Assembly (NCBI GenBank): GCA_044353195.1 | Contig: JBILCJ010000001.1 | Span: forward strand, 23,888 to 87,887 | DNA: 64,000 nucleotides | Reading direction: 5' to 3' | Source of the DNA: UBA4416 sp044353195 | GTDB taxonomy: Bacteria; Bacteroidota; Bacteroidia; B-17B0; Aurantibacillaceae | In this document: piece after piece, positions 9,396 through 18,236 of the stretch | How the letters are laid out: every line of letters begins with the position of its first letter | Position numbering within the stretch: the stretch's first letter is position 1 | Translations under genes and position numbers: made by a program | Notes under the pieces: generated by a model | What the model was told of the DNA's origin: nothing | The model's database searches: none | Seen by the model: the letters and a program-made list of their open reading frames with translations, nothing else

Positions 9396-10280
9396 ATGAA
9401 CACTATGATTTTTGCAGCAATAGATATTGGAAGTAATGCCATGCGATTATTATTTTGCAGAGCTTATGAAGTGAATGGGAAACCACATTTTTCAAAGGAA
9501 GAATTGATACGTGTGCCGATTCGCTTAGGTGAAGATGTTTTTTTGAATGGAAGAATTTCAGAAAAAAAAATTGAGAAACTTACAACTGCAATGATAGCAT
9601 TTCAAAAATTGATAGCAGTATATCAAGTAGATGCTTTTAGAGTTGTTGCAACCAGTGCGATGAGAGATGCTTCAAACAGTAAAGAAGTGATTGAACATAT
9701 AGAAAAAGAAAGTGGATTAAAAATAGAAATTATTGACGGTAAATTAGAAGCTCAATTAGTTTTTTCAAATCATATTGAAGAAATGCTCAATCCGAAACAC
9801 GCTTATATGTATATTGATGTGGGTGGTGGAAGCACAGAATTAACGTTGTATCACAATCAAAAAGTAATTGCATCTAAATCATTCAATATTGGTACTGTTC
9901 GTATGCTTTTAAATAAAGTAGAAAAAGATGAGTGGGATTACATGAAGGATTGGATTAAGAAAACAACCTTGGGTATTCATCCTATCCATGCCATTGGTTC
10001 AGGTGGAAACATCAATAAGATTTACAAAATGACTAAAAAGGAAAACAATAATATTAGTTATAGTAAATTAAAAGGAATATATGAAATGCTTAATTCATAT
10101 ACTTATAACGAGCGCGTGGAAGTGTTGAGTTTAAAGCCTGATAGGGCAGATGTAATTGTACACGCAGCAAAAATATTTATTACAATTATGAAAACTGCTG
10201 AAATGGAAACCATTTTTGTTCCTCAAATTGGTCTGTCGGATGGTATTGTGCATGATTTGTACGAAAAACAAAACAAATAA
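9396..10280 (+). CDS. Ppx/GppA family exopolyphosphatase
   Basis: A 294-aa phosphatase of the ASKHA fold. The N-terminal phosphate loop AAIDIGSNAMRLL, the TSAMRDASN segment, the second loop YIDVGGGSTELTLY and the third, HAIGSGGNINKI, match the Ppx/GppA core. It is shorter than E. coli Ppx (about 510 aa) because it lacks the C-terminal HD-like domain, as is common in Bacteroidota. It either removes terminal phosphate from polyphosphate or hydrolyses pppGpp; the operon with ppk1 (no spacer between stop and ATG) favours polyphosphate. Confidence 0.9.
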   Translation: MNTMIFAAIDIGSNAMRLLFCRAYEVNGKPHFSKEELIRVPIRLGEDVFLNGRISEKKIEKLTTAMIAFQKLIAVYQVDAFRVVATSAMRDASNSKEVIEHIEKESGLKIEIIDGKLEAQLVFSNHIEEMLNPKHAYMYIDVGGGSTELTLYHNQKVIASKSFNIGTVRMLLNKVEKDEWDYMKDWIKKTTLGIHPIHAIGSGGNINKIYKMTKKENNNISYSKLKGIYEMLNSYTYNERVEVLSLKPDRADVIVHAAKIFITIMKTAEMETIFVPQIGLSDGIVHDLYEKQNK

Positions 10281-10299
10281 TTAACACAATAATAATACA

Positions 10300-11100
10300 A
10301 TGCGATTATTTAGCATAGCAATGAGTTGTTTTATAGTATTAAATGCATTTGTTTTACAATCAGACGTTGCTTTTAAAACAATTCTTGTTAACGATAAATC
10401 TGCCCATATTAAGATTGATGATTTTGGTAACACATATGTCATTACTAAAACTGAAATTTTGAAATACACTATTAATGGACTATTCATGAAGTCTTTTAGT
10501 GCAAAACGATATGGAAGTATTGATTTTGTTGATGTTACGAATCCTTTAAAAATTTTAGTTTATTATAAAGATTTTCAACAAATTTTATTTTTAGACAATC
10601 AACTTACTGCTGCTAGTAATATGATATCACTTGAAAATTTAGGTTTAGAGCAAACCAGCTTAGTATGTACTTCTGTAAACAATAGTTTTTGGTTGTTTGA
10701 CAAGCAAAATAATTCCTTATTACGTTTTAATGCGAAATCTAATCAACTTGTTAAAATAGATAATTTAAAACGTGTTTTGGATATGGATTTAAAACCTAAT
10801 TTTTTGAAAGAAAAGAATAATTACGTGTATTTAAATTGTCCTGATGAAGGCATTCTAGTTTTTGACATGTATGGTTCTTTTTTAAAAACCTTGCCAATCA
10901 AAAAACTGTTCGAATTTGATATTAAAAATGAGAACATTATTTACTTTAAAGATAATAGCTTGAACGAGTACAAGACAAAAATGTTTACGACCAACAGCAA
11001 ACCTTTTAGAGATTCTTTGATTAAAACAATTTATTGGCAAGGAAATCATTTTTACAAAGTTTATCAAGATTCTGTTATTCAAGTGATAAAAACAGATTAG
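10300..11100 (+). CDS. Conserved hypothetical secreted protein, beta-propeller-like
   Basis: 266 aa with a hydrophobic N terminus (about residues 3-19) that looks like a signal peptide. The rest is rich in short beta strands with recurring DxxGNxYVIT / ILKYTINGLFMKSF / GILVFDMYGSFLKTL patterns, as in NHL- or WD-like propeller proteins of Bacteroidota. No catalytic motif was recognised, and the function is unknown. It lies 19 bp after ppx on the same strand and before a strong terminator, so it may be the last gene of the ppk1-ppx transcript. Confidence 0.65.
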   Translation: MRLFSIAMSCFIVLNAFVLQSDVAFKTILVNDKSAHIKIDDFGNTYVITKTEILKYTINGLFMKSFSAKRYGSIDFVDVTNPLKILVYYKDFQQILFLDNQLTAASNMISLENLGLEQTSLVCTSVNNSFWLFDKQNNSLLRFNAKSNQLVKIDNLKRVLDMDLKPNFLKEKNNYVYLNCPDEGILVFDMYGSFLKTLPIKKLFEFDIKNENIIYFKDNSLNEYKTKMFTTNSKPFRDSLIKTIYWQGNHFYKVYQDSVIQVIKTD

Positions 11101-11116
11101 AAATTGAAGGAGTTAG

Positions 11117-11167
11117 ATTAAACTAAAAAGGTTGTTTGAATTATTCAAACAACCTTTTTAGTTTAAT
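11117..11167. terminator. Strong bidirectional terminator hairpin
   Basis: A 25-bp perfect inverted repeat (arms 11117-11141 and 11143-11167) around a single central base, so the real loop opens a few pairs. It reads AAAAAGG going in and CCTTTTT coming out, giving a U-rich end on both strands. It separates the convergent hypothetical gene (10300-11100) and the DUF5606 gene. Confidence 0.9.
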
Positions 11168-11182
11168 TATATTGAGTAAAAC

Positions 11183-11731
11183 TTATGCTACTCCTGTTTT
11201 TCTAACACCAGCAGTTTTTTTAACACCTGTGCTTGTTTTTGCTTTAGTTGTATCTTTAGTTACTGTTTTTTTAATTGTCGCTTTTTTCTCAGTAGCAGCT
11301 TTTACGATTTTTTCAGTTGCTTCATCCTTGCCAGCAGTGGCTTCTTTAACTTTGAGATTTCCTGTTGATTGTAATCCGTTATACCAAGTAAATAATTTTT
11401 TCATATTACTTGTATAAACGCGTTCTTTATCATAGTCTGGTAAAACAGATTCAAAATAACTCGCAACTGCTTTATCATCCGATTTGGAGTCTAGACATGG
11501 GCCACCATTTTCTTTATCAAATATGGATTTCATGATTTCAGCAACAGGTTTATCTTCTCCTGTTGTAAACATACTGATATCTTCTAATGAACTTACTTTC
11601 GCTGTTGAACTAATTGAAGAACGTTTTTTATCTGTTAATCCTTCAACTATAATTCCGTTTTTTGTTTGAGCCACTACCTTAAATAATCCAGATTGGCCAC
11701 TAATTGCAATAATTCCCGTTAAATCGATCAT
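11183..11731 (-). CDS. DUF5606 domain protein with Lys/Ala/Thr-rich tail
   Basis: 182 aa. Residues 1-125 match the DUF5606 family of Bacteroidota: ISGQSGLFKVVAQTKNGIIV at the N terminus, then SSLEDISMFT, FDKENGGPCLDSKSDD and LPDYDKERVYTSNMKKLFTWY. Residues about 130-182 form a low-complexity tail of Lys, Ala and Thr with repeated KKT/KAT units, similar in composition to histone-H1-like tails. That suggests nucleic-acid binding or a flexible basic arm (inference). The function of the family is unknown. It has its own well-formed promoter and ends at the strong terminator at 11117-11167, so it is monocistronic. Confidence 0.8.
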   Translation of the reverse strand: MIDLTGIIAISGQSGLFKVVAQTKNGIIVEGLTDKKRSSISSTAKVSSLEDISMFTTGEDKPVAEIMKSIFDKENGGPCLDSKSDDKAVASYFESVLPDYDKERVYTSNMKKLFTWYNGLQSTGNLKVKEATAGKDEATEKIVKAATEKKATIKKTVTKDTTKAKTSTGVKKTAGVRKTGVA

Positions 11732-11754
11732 GTTTTTTCTAAAAGTTTATAAAA

Positions 11755-11785
11755 CAAAATTAATAAAATTTTGGGTATTCACAAA
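11755..11785 (-). promoter_or_regulatory. Bacteroidota-type promoter for the DUF5606 gene
   Basis: Read on the minus strand: TTTG (complement of 11782-11785), 19-bp spacer, TAATTTTG (complement of 11755-11762). This fits the Bacteroidota -33 TTTG / -7 TAnnTTTG consensus exactly. The predicted start of RNA is about 17 nt before the ATG. Confidence 0.65.
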
Positions 11786-11804
11786 TTCTGTTTTTTATTC
11801 GCCC

Positions 11805-11840
11805 ATATTCAAATTCTATTTTTCATTATAATTTGAATAT
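11805..11840. repeat. Inverted repeat, 11-bp arms
   Basis: ATATTCAAATT and AATTTGAATAT are perfect reverse complements separated by 14 bp. The site lies about 20 bp upstream of the -33 element of the DUF5606 promoter, so it could be an operator or an RNA hairpin of an unseen transcript. Confidence 0.6.
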
Positions 11841-12188
11841 CATATTTATTTTTTTTCTGTTTGTTATGTTAATTCGTAGATACTAATGTTTTCAGTAAAA
11901 CAGAACCATAAAAGGCAGAAAATAGCCACTCTCTTAATAAAAAAAATTATCCATCAAAATCTATTTATAGATATTTTTCAATAATTTCAATTATTCTACT
12001 TATATCCTCTGTTTATTGGGCTTTTAGGCATTTTCAACTTTTTCTGCACATTTCATAATGTTAAAAAAACCCCCTTAATGTTAATTTCATTTTTAAAAAA
12101 TCCAATCATTTTTAATGATGTTTGTAAAAACAAATTATAATCTCATTTGTAATAACAGTAAGAATAAATAAATTAAACAATAATATAT

Positions 12189-13160
12189 ATGAACGAACCA
12201 ATACTTGCAGAAAATAAAGATCGTTTTGTGATTTTTCCTATAAAACACAATGATATTTGGGAATTCTATAAAAAATCAGAAGCAAGTTTTTGGACTGCTG
12301 AAGAGATTGATTTATCAAATGATAATGCAGATTGGGATAATAAGTTAAATGATAATGAACGTCATTTTGTAAAACATGTTTTAGCTTTCTTCGCTGCAAG
12401 TGATGGTATTGTTAATGAAAATTTAGCAATCAATTTTTTAAATGAAGTTCAATATCCTGAAGCGCGTTTCTTTTATGGCTTTCAAGTGATGATGGAAAAC
12501 ATTCACTCAGAAACTTACTCTTTGTTAATTGATACGTATATTAAAGATCCCGCTGAAAAAGATAAATTATTACATGCCGTAGAAACAGTTCCTTGTGTTG
12601 GCAAAAAAGCAGAATGGGCTTTAACTTGGATTCAAAATGGAACATTTGCAGAGCGCTTAATTGCTTTTGCAGCCGTAGAAGGGATATTTTTCTCAGGTTC
12701 GTTTTGTTCTATTTTTTGGTTGAAGAAACGTGGTTTAATGCCAGGTTTGAGTTTTAGTAATGAATTAATCTCTCGTGATGAAGGCCTACATTGTGATTTC
12801 GCATGTATGCTATATGCAGATCACATTAAGTATAAATTACCAAAAGAACAGGTTATTAAAATTATCACTGACGCTGTTGTGATTGAAAAAGAATTTGTAT
12901 CTGACGCTATTCCTGTTCGTTTAATTGGAATGAATGCTGATTTAATGTGTCAATACATTGAGTTTTGCGCAGATCGTTTATTATTGGCATTAGGATGCGA
13001 CAAATTTTATAACGCGTCTAATCCGTTTGATTTTATGGAAATTATTTCTCTACAAGGCAAAACAAATTTCTTTGAAAAGCGTGTAGCTGAATACCAAAAA
13101 TCAGGCGTTATGAATAATAAGGAAGAAAATAACGTATTTAATCTGGATGAAGATTTTTAG
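12189..13160 (+). CDS. nrdB: Ribonucleoside-diphosphate reductase, beta subunit (class Ia)
   Basis: A 323-aa R2 protein. All metal ligands can be read by alignment to E. coli R2: Asp72 (AASDGIVNEN), Glu103 and His106 (ENIHSETY), Glu164 (AAVEGIFF), Glu198 and His201 (DEGLHCDF). The radical-bearing Tyr is Tyr110, four residues after His106, so this is a tyrosyl-radical class I enzyme and not a Tyr-less class Ic form. The wording is close to eukaryotic R2. It supplies the radical for reduction of nucleoside diphosphates by NrdA, encoded next. The order nrdB-nrdA with a 282-bp spacer is the reverse of E. coli. Confidence 0.95.
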   Translation: MNEPILAENKDRFVIFPIKHNDIWEFYKKSEASFWTAEEIDLSNDNADWDNKLNDNERHFVKHVLAFFAASDGIVNENLAINFLNEVQYPEARFFYGFQVMMENIHSETYSLLIDTYIKDPAEKDKLLHAVETVPCVGKKAEWALTWIQNGTFAERLIAFAAVEGIFFSGSFCSIFWLKKRGLMPGLSFSNELISRDEGLHCDFACMLYADHIKYKLPKEQVIKIITDAVVIEKEFVSDAIPVRLIGMNADLMCQYIEFCADRLLLALGCDKFYNASNPFDFMEIISLQGKTNFFEKRVAEYQKSGVMNNKEENNVFNLDEDF

Positions 13161-13442
13161 ATAAAATCGTTCATCGGCAAAATCCCTAAATTGAACTGTA
13201 AAATATCAGTGCAACGAGTTAAAAAACTTGTATGGGAAAACTAGCCTCCAGAAATACGTTCATTAAATGTTAAATTTTTGTTGCTTCGCTTGAAGCATTG
13301 AAAACAAAGAGAAAAAATAATTAACCACCACTTTGTTGAAAACCAAATGTGGCAAACAAAAAAAAAGAAGAATATAGTTATAACTTGTTATAGCGAAAAT
13401 GATACTGAAAAACTAAACTAAAACTACTAAAAACTAAAGGCG
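13161..13442 (+). other. 282-bp nrdB-nrdA spacer with three short hairpins
   Basis: No ORF of note. Three inverted repeats stand in line: ACGAGTT-AAAA-AACTTGT (13214-13231, one G-U pair), TGCTTC-GCTT-GAAGCA (13282-13297) and TATAAC-TT-GTTATA (13379-13392). The last 30 bp before nrdA are A-rich with repeated AAACTAAA. It may be a structured leader or processing region for nrdA; no known riboswitch was recognised. Confidence 0.4.
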
Positions 13443-15854
13443 ATGTTTGTAATTAAAAGAGATGGTACTCAAGAATCTGTGAAATTTGATAAAATCACAG
13501 CGCGTGTTCAAAAGCTTAGCTACGGCTTAGATCCAGCTTTTGTTGATCCTATTCAAGTAGCTAAAAAAGTAATTGATGGTGTTTACGATGGTGTAAGCAC
13601 AGTTGATTTAGATAATCTTGCCGCAGAAACTGCCGCATCATTAACTACAAAGCATCCTGATTATGCTCAATTAGCATCACGTATTGCTGTAAGTAATTTG
13701 CATAAAAATACAATCAAATCATTCTCAAAAACAATTGAGATTTTATTTAATTATGTTGATCCAAAAACAAATCAAAAAGCATCTTTAATTGCCGAAGATG
13801 TTTATGAAATTGTTATGAAGAACGCACAGTTATTAGATTCATCTATTATTTATGATAGAGATTTTGGTTATGATTATTTTGGTTTTAAAACCTTAGAGCG
13901 TTCTTATTTATTAAGAACACATGGTAAAGTTACTGAGCGTCCGCAACACATGTTAATGCGCGTGTCAATTGGTATACATAAAGAAGATATTGCAGCAGCA
14001 ATTGAAACATATAATTTAATGAGTGAGCGTTGGTTTACACATGCAACACCAACATTATTTAATGCAGGTACTCCAAAACCACAAATGAGCTCTTGCTTTT
14101 TATTACAAGCAAAAGAAGATAGTATTGATGGAATTTACGACACATTAAAACAATGTGCTCGTATATCTCAATCAGCTGGAGGTATTGGTTTAGCAATTCA
14201 TAAAGTGCGCGCAACAGGTTCTTATATTAAGGGAACGAACGGAACCTCAAATGGTATTTTGCCAATGCTTAAAGTATTTAACGAAACAGCTCGTTACGTT
14301 GATCAAGGTGGCGGAAAACGTAAAGGTTCAATTGCCGTTTATTTAGAACCTTGGCATGCGGATATTTATCAGTTTTTAGATATTCGTAAAAATCATGGTA
14401 AAGAAGAAATGCGTGCTCGTGATTTATTTACAGCGTTATGGATTCCTGATTTATTTATGAAGCGTGTAGAAGCAGAAGGAATGTGGAGTTTAATGTGTCC
14501 TAACGAATGTCCTAATTTATTCACAACACATGGTGCAGAGTTTGAAGCATTGTATACTAAATACGAAGCAGAAGGTAAATTCCGTAAACAAGTTCCAGCA
14601 CGCGAATTATGGGCAGCTATTATCGATTCGCAAATCGAGACAGGAAATCCTTACATGTTATTTAAAGATGCGTGTAATTTAAAATCAAATCAATCTCATT
14701 TAGGTACAATCCAATCTTCTAACTTATGTACTGAAATTGTTGAATACACAAGTCCTGATGAAGTAGCGGTTTGTAATTTAGCATCTATCGCCTTACCTCG
14801 TTTTGTTGATGAAAAAACAGGAACATTTGATCACCAACGTTTATTTGATGTAACGTATATCATCACTAAAAATTTAAATAAAGTAATTGACCGTAACTAC
14901 TACCCAATTCCTGAGGCACGTAATTCTAATATGCGCCACCGTCCAATTGGATTAGGAGTTCAAGGTTTAGCTGATGCATTTATTTTAATGCGTTACCCTT
15001 TTGAAAGTGAAGAAGCTAAAAAATTAAATGCTGAAATTTTTGAAACAATTTATTATGCTTCAATGACAGCTAGTAAAGATTTAGCAATGGTTGATGGCGC
15101 TTACGAATCGTATCCAGGTTCACCATTATCAAAAGGCATTATGCAATTTGATATGTGGGGTGTAACACCAAGCCCACGTTGGGAATGGAACATATTAAAA
15201 GAAGAAGTTGCAAAATACGGAGTGCGTAACTCATTGTTATTAGCACCAATGCCAACAGCATCTACTTCTCAAATTTTAGGTAACAACGAATGTTTTGAAC
15301 CATATACATCTAACATTTATAGCCGTAGAGTTTTAAGTGGTGAGTTTGCTGTTGTAAACAAACATTTATTGCGCGACTTAGTAAAATTAGGTATGTGGAA
15401 CGACGCTCTAAAAAATAAAATCATTGGAGCAAATGGTTCAGTACAAAACATTCCTGAAATTCCTCAAAACATAAAAGATATTTACAAAACTGTTTGGGAA
15501 ATTAAACAACGTACTATTATTGATATGGCTGCCGATCGTGGTGCATACATTTGCCAATCTCAATCATTGAATTTATTTATCCAAGATGCAAACTTTGCAA
15601 AGTTATCTTCAGCACATTTTTATGCTTGGAAAAAAGGTTTGAAAACAGGTATGTATTATTTACGTACAAAAGCGGCAGCTGATGCGATTAAGTTTACAGT
15701 TGATCAAGCTGCATTATCTATACCTGTGTTAGGTAACGAAGATGCTTTATTATTTGAACGCGGCCAAGAGCATGTTATTAGCTTAGAAGAACAACAAGCG
15801 CAATTAGCTTGTAGTTTAGATAATCCAGATGCTTGCGAAGCTTGCGGATCTTAA
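13443..15854 (+). CDS. nrdA: Ribonucleoside-diphosphate reductase, alpha subunit (class Ia)
   Basis: An 803-aa R1 protein of the eukaryote-like type. Residues 1-90 form an ATP-cone (VIKRDGTQESVKFDKI), so dATP inhibition of overall activity is expected. Active-site residues are Cys218 (PQMSSCFLL), Asn427, Cys429 (thiyl radical site) and Glu431 in NLCTE, and Cys444 in VAVCNLAS; this is the same numbering as mammalian R1. The C terminus ends in CEACGS, the swinging CxxC that reloads electrons from thioredoxin. Start ATG 13443. The gene is followed by a strong terminator. Together with NrdB it makes deoxynucleotides under oxygen. Confidence 0.96.
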   Translation: MFVIKRDGTQESVKFDKITARVQKLSYGLDPAFVDPIQVAKKVIDGVYDGVSTVDLDNLAAETAASLTTKHPDYAQLASRIAVSNLHKNTIKSFSKTIEILFNYVDPKTNQKASLIAEDVYEIVMKNAQLLDSSIIYDRDFGYDYFGFKTLERSYLLRTHGKVTERPQHMLMRVSIGIHKEDIAAAIETYNLMSERWFTHATPTLFNAGTPKPQMSSCFLLQAKEDSIDGIYDTLKQCARISQSAGGIGLAIHKVRATGSYIKGTNGTSNGILPMLKVFNETARYVDQGGGKRKGSIAVYLEPWHADIYQFLDIRKNHGKEEMRARDLFTALWIPDLFMKRVEAEGMWSLMCPNECPNLFTTHGAEFEALYTKYEAEGKFRKQVPARELWAAIIDSQIETGNPYMLFKDACNLKSNQSHLGTIQSSNLCTEIVEYTSPDEVAVCNLASIALPRFVDEKTGTFDHQRLFDVTYIITKNLNKVIDRNYYPIPEARNSNMRHRPIGLGVQGLADAFILMRYPFESEEAKKLNAEIFETIYYASMTASKDLAMVDGAYESYPGSPLSKGIMQFDMWGVTPSPRWEWNILKEEVAKYGVRNSLLLAPMPTASTSQILGNNECFEPYTSNIYSRRVLSGEFAVVNKHLLRDLVKLGMWNDALKNKIIGANGSVQNIPEIPQNIKDIYKTVWEIKQRTIIDMAADRGAYICQSQSLNLFIQDANFAKLSSAHFYAWKKGLKTGMYYLRTKAAADAIKFTVDQAALSIPVLGNEDALLFERGQEHVISLEEQQAQLACSLDNPDACEACGS

Positions 15855-15881
15855 TAACCTAAGAAAATAAAGTTTAACCCT

Positions 15882-15921
15882 AAAAAAAACCTCTCTAATT
15901 ATTTAGAGAGGTTTTTTTTTT
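15882..15921 (+). terminator. Rho-independent terminator after nrdA
   Basis: CCTCTCTAA / TTAGAGAGG stem with a TTAT loop, flanked by A8 and T10, so A-T pairs can extend it. The long T run gives a classical terminator 28 bp after the nrdA stop, and the A run lets it work on both strands. Confidence 0.92.
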
Positions 15922-16043
15922 ATCTTTTTCAATTTTAGAAAAGAATTTCGATAAGGAAATATCAAAGTAATTACAAATTCTCTTTTTTAAAATTAATGTA
16001 TTCCAAAAAATTTTGGCGTTTTCCGTTTTTAAAAATACATCAA

Positions 16044-17087
16044 TTACAAGGTTGCCAAGTCTATTACAAAACGGTATTTTACATCTCCTGCTAACATGCG
16101 TTCAAACGCTGTATTGATATAATTCATTTTAATTACCTCTACATCTGACACAATGTTATGTTCTGCGCAGTAGTCAAGCATTTCTTGAGTTTCTGGTAAA
16201 CCACCAATCAAAGAGCCTGCTAAACTTTTTCGTCCGCCAATTAAACTAAATGCCATTATTTGTGACGGTGTTGGTGGTGCACCAACACAAATCATAACGC
16301 CATTGGTATCAAGCATAGCTAAATAATCGTTGTAGTTATGTTGTGCAGAAACAGTATCAATAATAAAATCAAATTTTCCCTTTAAGTGAATTAAATCTTC
16401 TGTGTTTTTAGTATTTGCAAAATGATGGGCACCAAGCTTAAGTGCATCTTGTTCTTTATTTGCAGATGTACTCAACATCGTTACCTCTGCACCAAATGAA
16501 GAGGCAAATTTTACCGCCATATGTCCTAAGCCGCCTAAACCAACTACAGCTACTCTATGTCCTTTTCCAACTTTCCAATGACGCAATGGTGAGTAGGTAG
16601 TAATCCCAGCACACAATAATGGTGCAACGGCTTGCAACGGTAATTTATCTGAAATTCGTAAAACAAATGCTTCATCAACAACAATTAGTTTTGAGAAACC
16701 TCCATAGGTAAATCCACCTAATTGCTTGTCTTTACTATTATAGGTGCTTGTTGAGCCATTTCTGCAAAATTGTTCTAATCCCCTTTGGCAGTTGTCGCAA
16801 TCTCTGCAAGAGTTTACTAAACAACCTACACCAGCTAAATCTCCTACTTTAAACTTTTTAACATGCGCACCTACTTTTGTGACACGGCCCACGATTTCAT
16901 GTCCTGGTACAACAGGAAAATTAGTTGATCCCCACTCATTGCGTACTTGATGTAAATCAGAGTGACACACGCCACAAAATAAAATATCAAATTGTACATC
17001 GTGTGGACCGACGTCTCTGCGGTTGAATTCAAAATCACTCAATGCTTCTCCGGCATTTTTAGCGGCATATCCTTTAGTTAATGACAT
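16044..17087 (-). CDS. Zinc-dependent NAD(P)-alcohol dehydrogenase, YahK/cinnamyl-alcohol type
   Basis: A 347-aa medium-chain dehydrogenase. The catalytic zinc site is Cys41 (GVCHSD) with His63-Glu64 (PGHE). The four structural zinc cysteines lie in CRDCDNCQRGLEQFC (about residues 97-111). The Rossmann loop is VVGLGGLGHMAVKFA. The wording CHSDLHQVRNEWG and LRHWKVGKG places it in the YahK/CAD aldehyde reductase group, enzymes that usually reduce aldehydes with NADPH. Physiological substrate unknown; a detoxifying aldehyde reductase is likely. It is a single gene, flanked by spacers on both sides. Confidence 0.88.
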   Translation of the reverse strand: MSLTKGYAAKNAGEALSDFEFNRRDVGPHDVQFDILFCGVCHSDLHQVRNEWGSTNFPVVPGHEIVGRVTKVGAHVKKFKVGDLAGVGCLVNSCRDCDNCQRGLEQFCRNGSTSTYNSKDKQLGGFTYGGFSKLIVVDEAFVLRISDKLPLQAVAPLLCAGITTYSPLRHWKVGKGHRVAVVGLGGLGHMAVKFASSFGAEVTMLSTSANKEQDALKLGAHHFANTKNTEDLIHLKGKFDFIIDTVSAQHNYNDYLAMLDTNGVMICVGAPPTPSQIMAFSLIGGRKSLAGSLIGGLPETQEMLDYCAEHNIVSDVEVIKMNYINTAFERMLAGDVKYRFVIDLATL

Positions 17088-17175
17088 AGTATTATATTTT
17101 TTTATTGAAAATAAGTGAGTTAATGATGTATGTAAAAGTACATTAAAAATGGATGCTAATTTTTTTATTAAATAA

Positions 17176-18138
17176 TTATTTCCAACGTTTCAAGCTCCAT
17201 TGTATGTGTTGCATTTCATTCAAAAAAGTCCATGCAACCAGTCTACTTACTTTATTCCCTTGGGTCATCTGAATTGTTTTTACAGATACAACACCTGCTT
17301 TTTTTAAGGCCACATAAATGGCAATTAAATGTTCGCTTTTAGAAACTAAAGACGTAAACCATAAACTACGTTCTTTGAATTCAATACTTTCAAAAATCAT
17401 TCTTGTAATAAATCCAACCTCACCACCTTTACACCATAGTTCGTTAGTTTGACCTCCAAAATTCAGGACAGGTTTTACTGTTTTTTTATAACCTAAATTT
17501 TTCCATTTCTTAGATGAACCAAATTGAGCTTCTTCTGCAGATGAATGAAATGGAGGGTTACATAGTGTGATATCAATTATTTCTGTTGGCTTAATGATTC
17601 CTTTAAAAATAGTCAATGCATTTGCTTGATGCCTGATATCAATAACGTTTGATAAATCATTTGCGCTTACAATTTGTGACGCTACTTTTACAGAAAAAGC
17701 ATCGCTATCAGAACCAACAAAATACCAACCATATTCTTTATGTCCAATTAATGGATATATACAATTAGCTCCAACACCAATATCTAAAACTCGAATGGAT
17801 TTTCCTTTTGGAATAATTCCTCCGTTACTAGAACTGAGTAAGTCTGCTATATTATGAATATAATCAGCTCTTCCAGGAATGGGAGGGCATAAATAATTTT
17901 TTGGAATATCCCAATGTGTGATGCCGTAAAATCTTTGCAACAAAGCTTTATTGAGCATTTTTACAGCATCAGCATTTGTAAAATCAATGGTTTCAATTTT
18001 AAATTTATTAATTATTACAAATGATTTTAGCTCAGGACAAACTTCTACTAATTCAGTAAAATTGTAACTGGCGTGATGTTTGTTTAGTGGATGCAATCCA
18101 CTATTTTCATCTTTTTGTTTATTTATTTTGCTATTCAA
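17176..18138 (-). CDS. rlmF: 23S rRNA (adenine(1618)-N6)-methyltransferase RlmF
   Basis: A 320-aa class I SAM-dependent methyltransferase. The N-terminal LHPLNKHHASYNF and the segment LNKALLQRFYGITHWDIPKN are typical of RlmF. Motif I is VLDIGVGANCIYP (about 117-129), and the catalytic NPPF motif for N6-adenine methylation is at residues 194-197. It modifies A1618 of 23S rRNA during ribosome assembly. Divergent from pepD; the shared upstream region contains a perfect 11-bp inverted repeat. Confidence 0.92.
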   Translation of the reverse strand: MNSKINKQKDENSGLHPLNKHHASYNFTELVEVCPELKSFVIINKFKIETIDFTNADAVKMLNKALLQRFYGITHWDIPKNYLCPPIPGRADYIHNIADLLSSSNGGIIPKGKSIRVLDIGVGANCIYPLIGHKEYGWYFVGSDSDAFSVKVASQIVSANDLSNVIDIRHQANALTIFKGIIKPTEIIDITLCNPPFHSSAEEAQFGSSKKWKNLGYKKTVKPVLNFGGQTNELWCKGGEVGFITRMIFESIEFKERSLWFTSLVSKSEHLIAIYVALKKAGVVSVKTIQMTQGNKVSRLVAWTFLNEMQHIQWSLKRWK

Positions 18139-18146
18139 ACAGTAGG

Positions 18147-18194
18147 TTTTTGAGAACGAAAGTAATAAAGATTATGATGAAAAGTTCTCAAAAA
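18147..18194. repeat. 11-bp inverted repeat between rlmF and pepD
   Basis: TTTTTGAGAAC (18147-18157) and GTTCTCAAAAA (18184-18194) are perfect reverse complements separated by 26 bp, in the 98-bp gap between divergent starts. It may be a paired operator or a transcript hairpin; there is no direct sign of which. Confidence 0.6.
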
Positions 18195-18236
18195 ATAAAT
18201 TATAAGCTTACATTTATACTTTAAAATAAACACGCC

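Larger units (their letters stand above)
11732..12188. other. 457-bp divergent intergenic region upstream of nrdB
   Basis: No gene is seen. It holds the DUF5606 promoter, an 18-bp imperfect direct repeat (11782-11799 and 11810-11827, two mismatches) and an inverted repeat with 11-bp perfect arms (11805-11815 and 11830-11840). Before nrdB there is TTTG at 12121-12124 and TTTG at 12146-12149, a poor promoter match only. No NrdR-box pair was recognised. Confidence 0.6.

Noticed and set aside
13161..13442. Cobalamin or other known riboswitch before nrdA
   Set aside because: No box characteristic of a known class was found, and the enzyme is class Ia, which does not need B12. Only short hairpins are supported.
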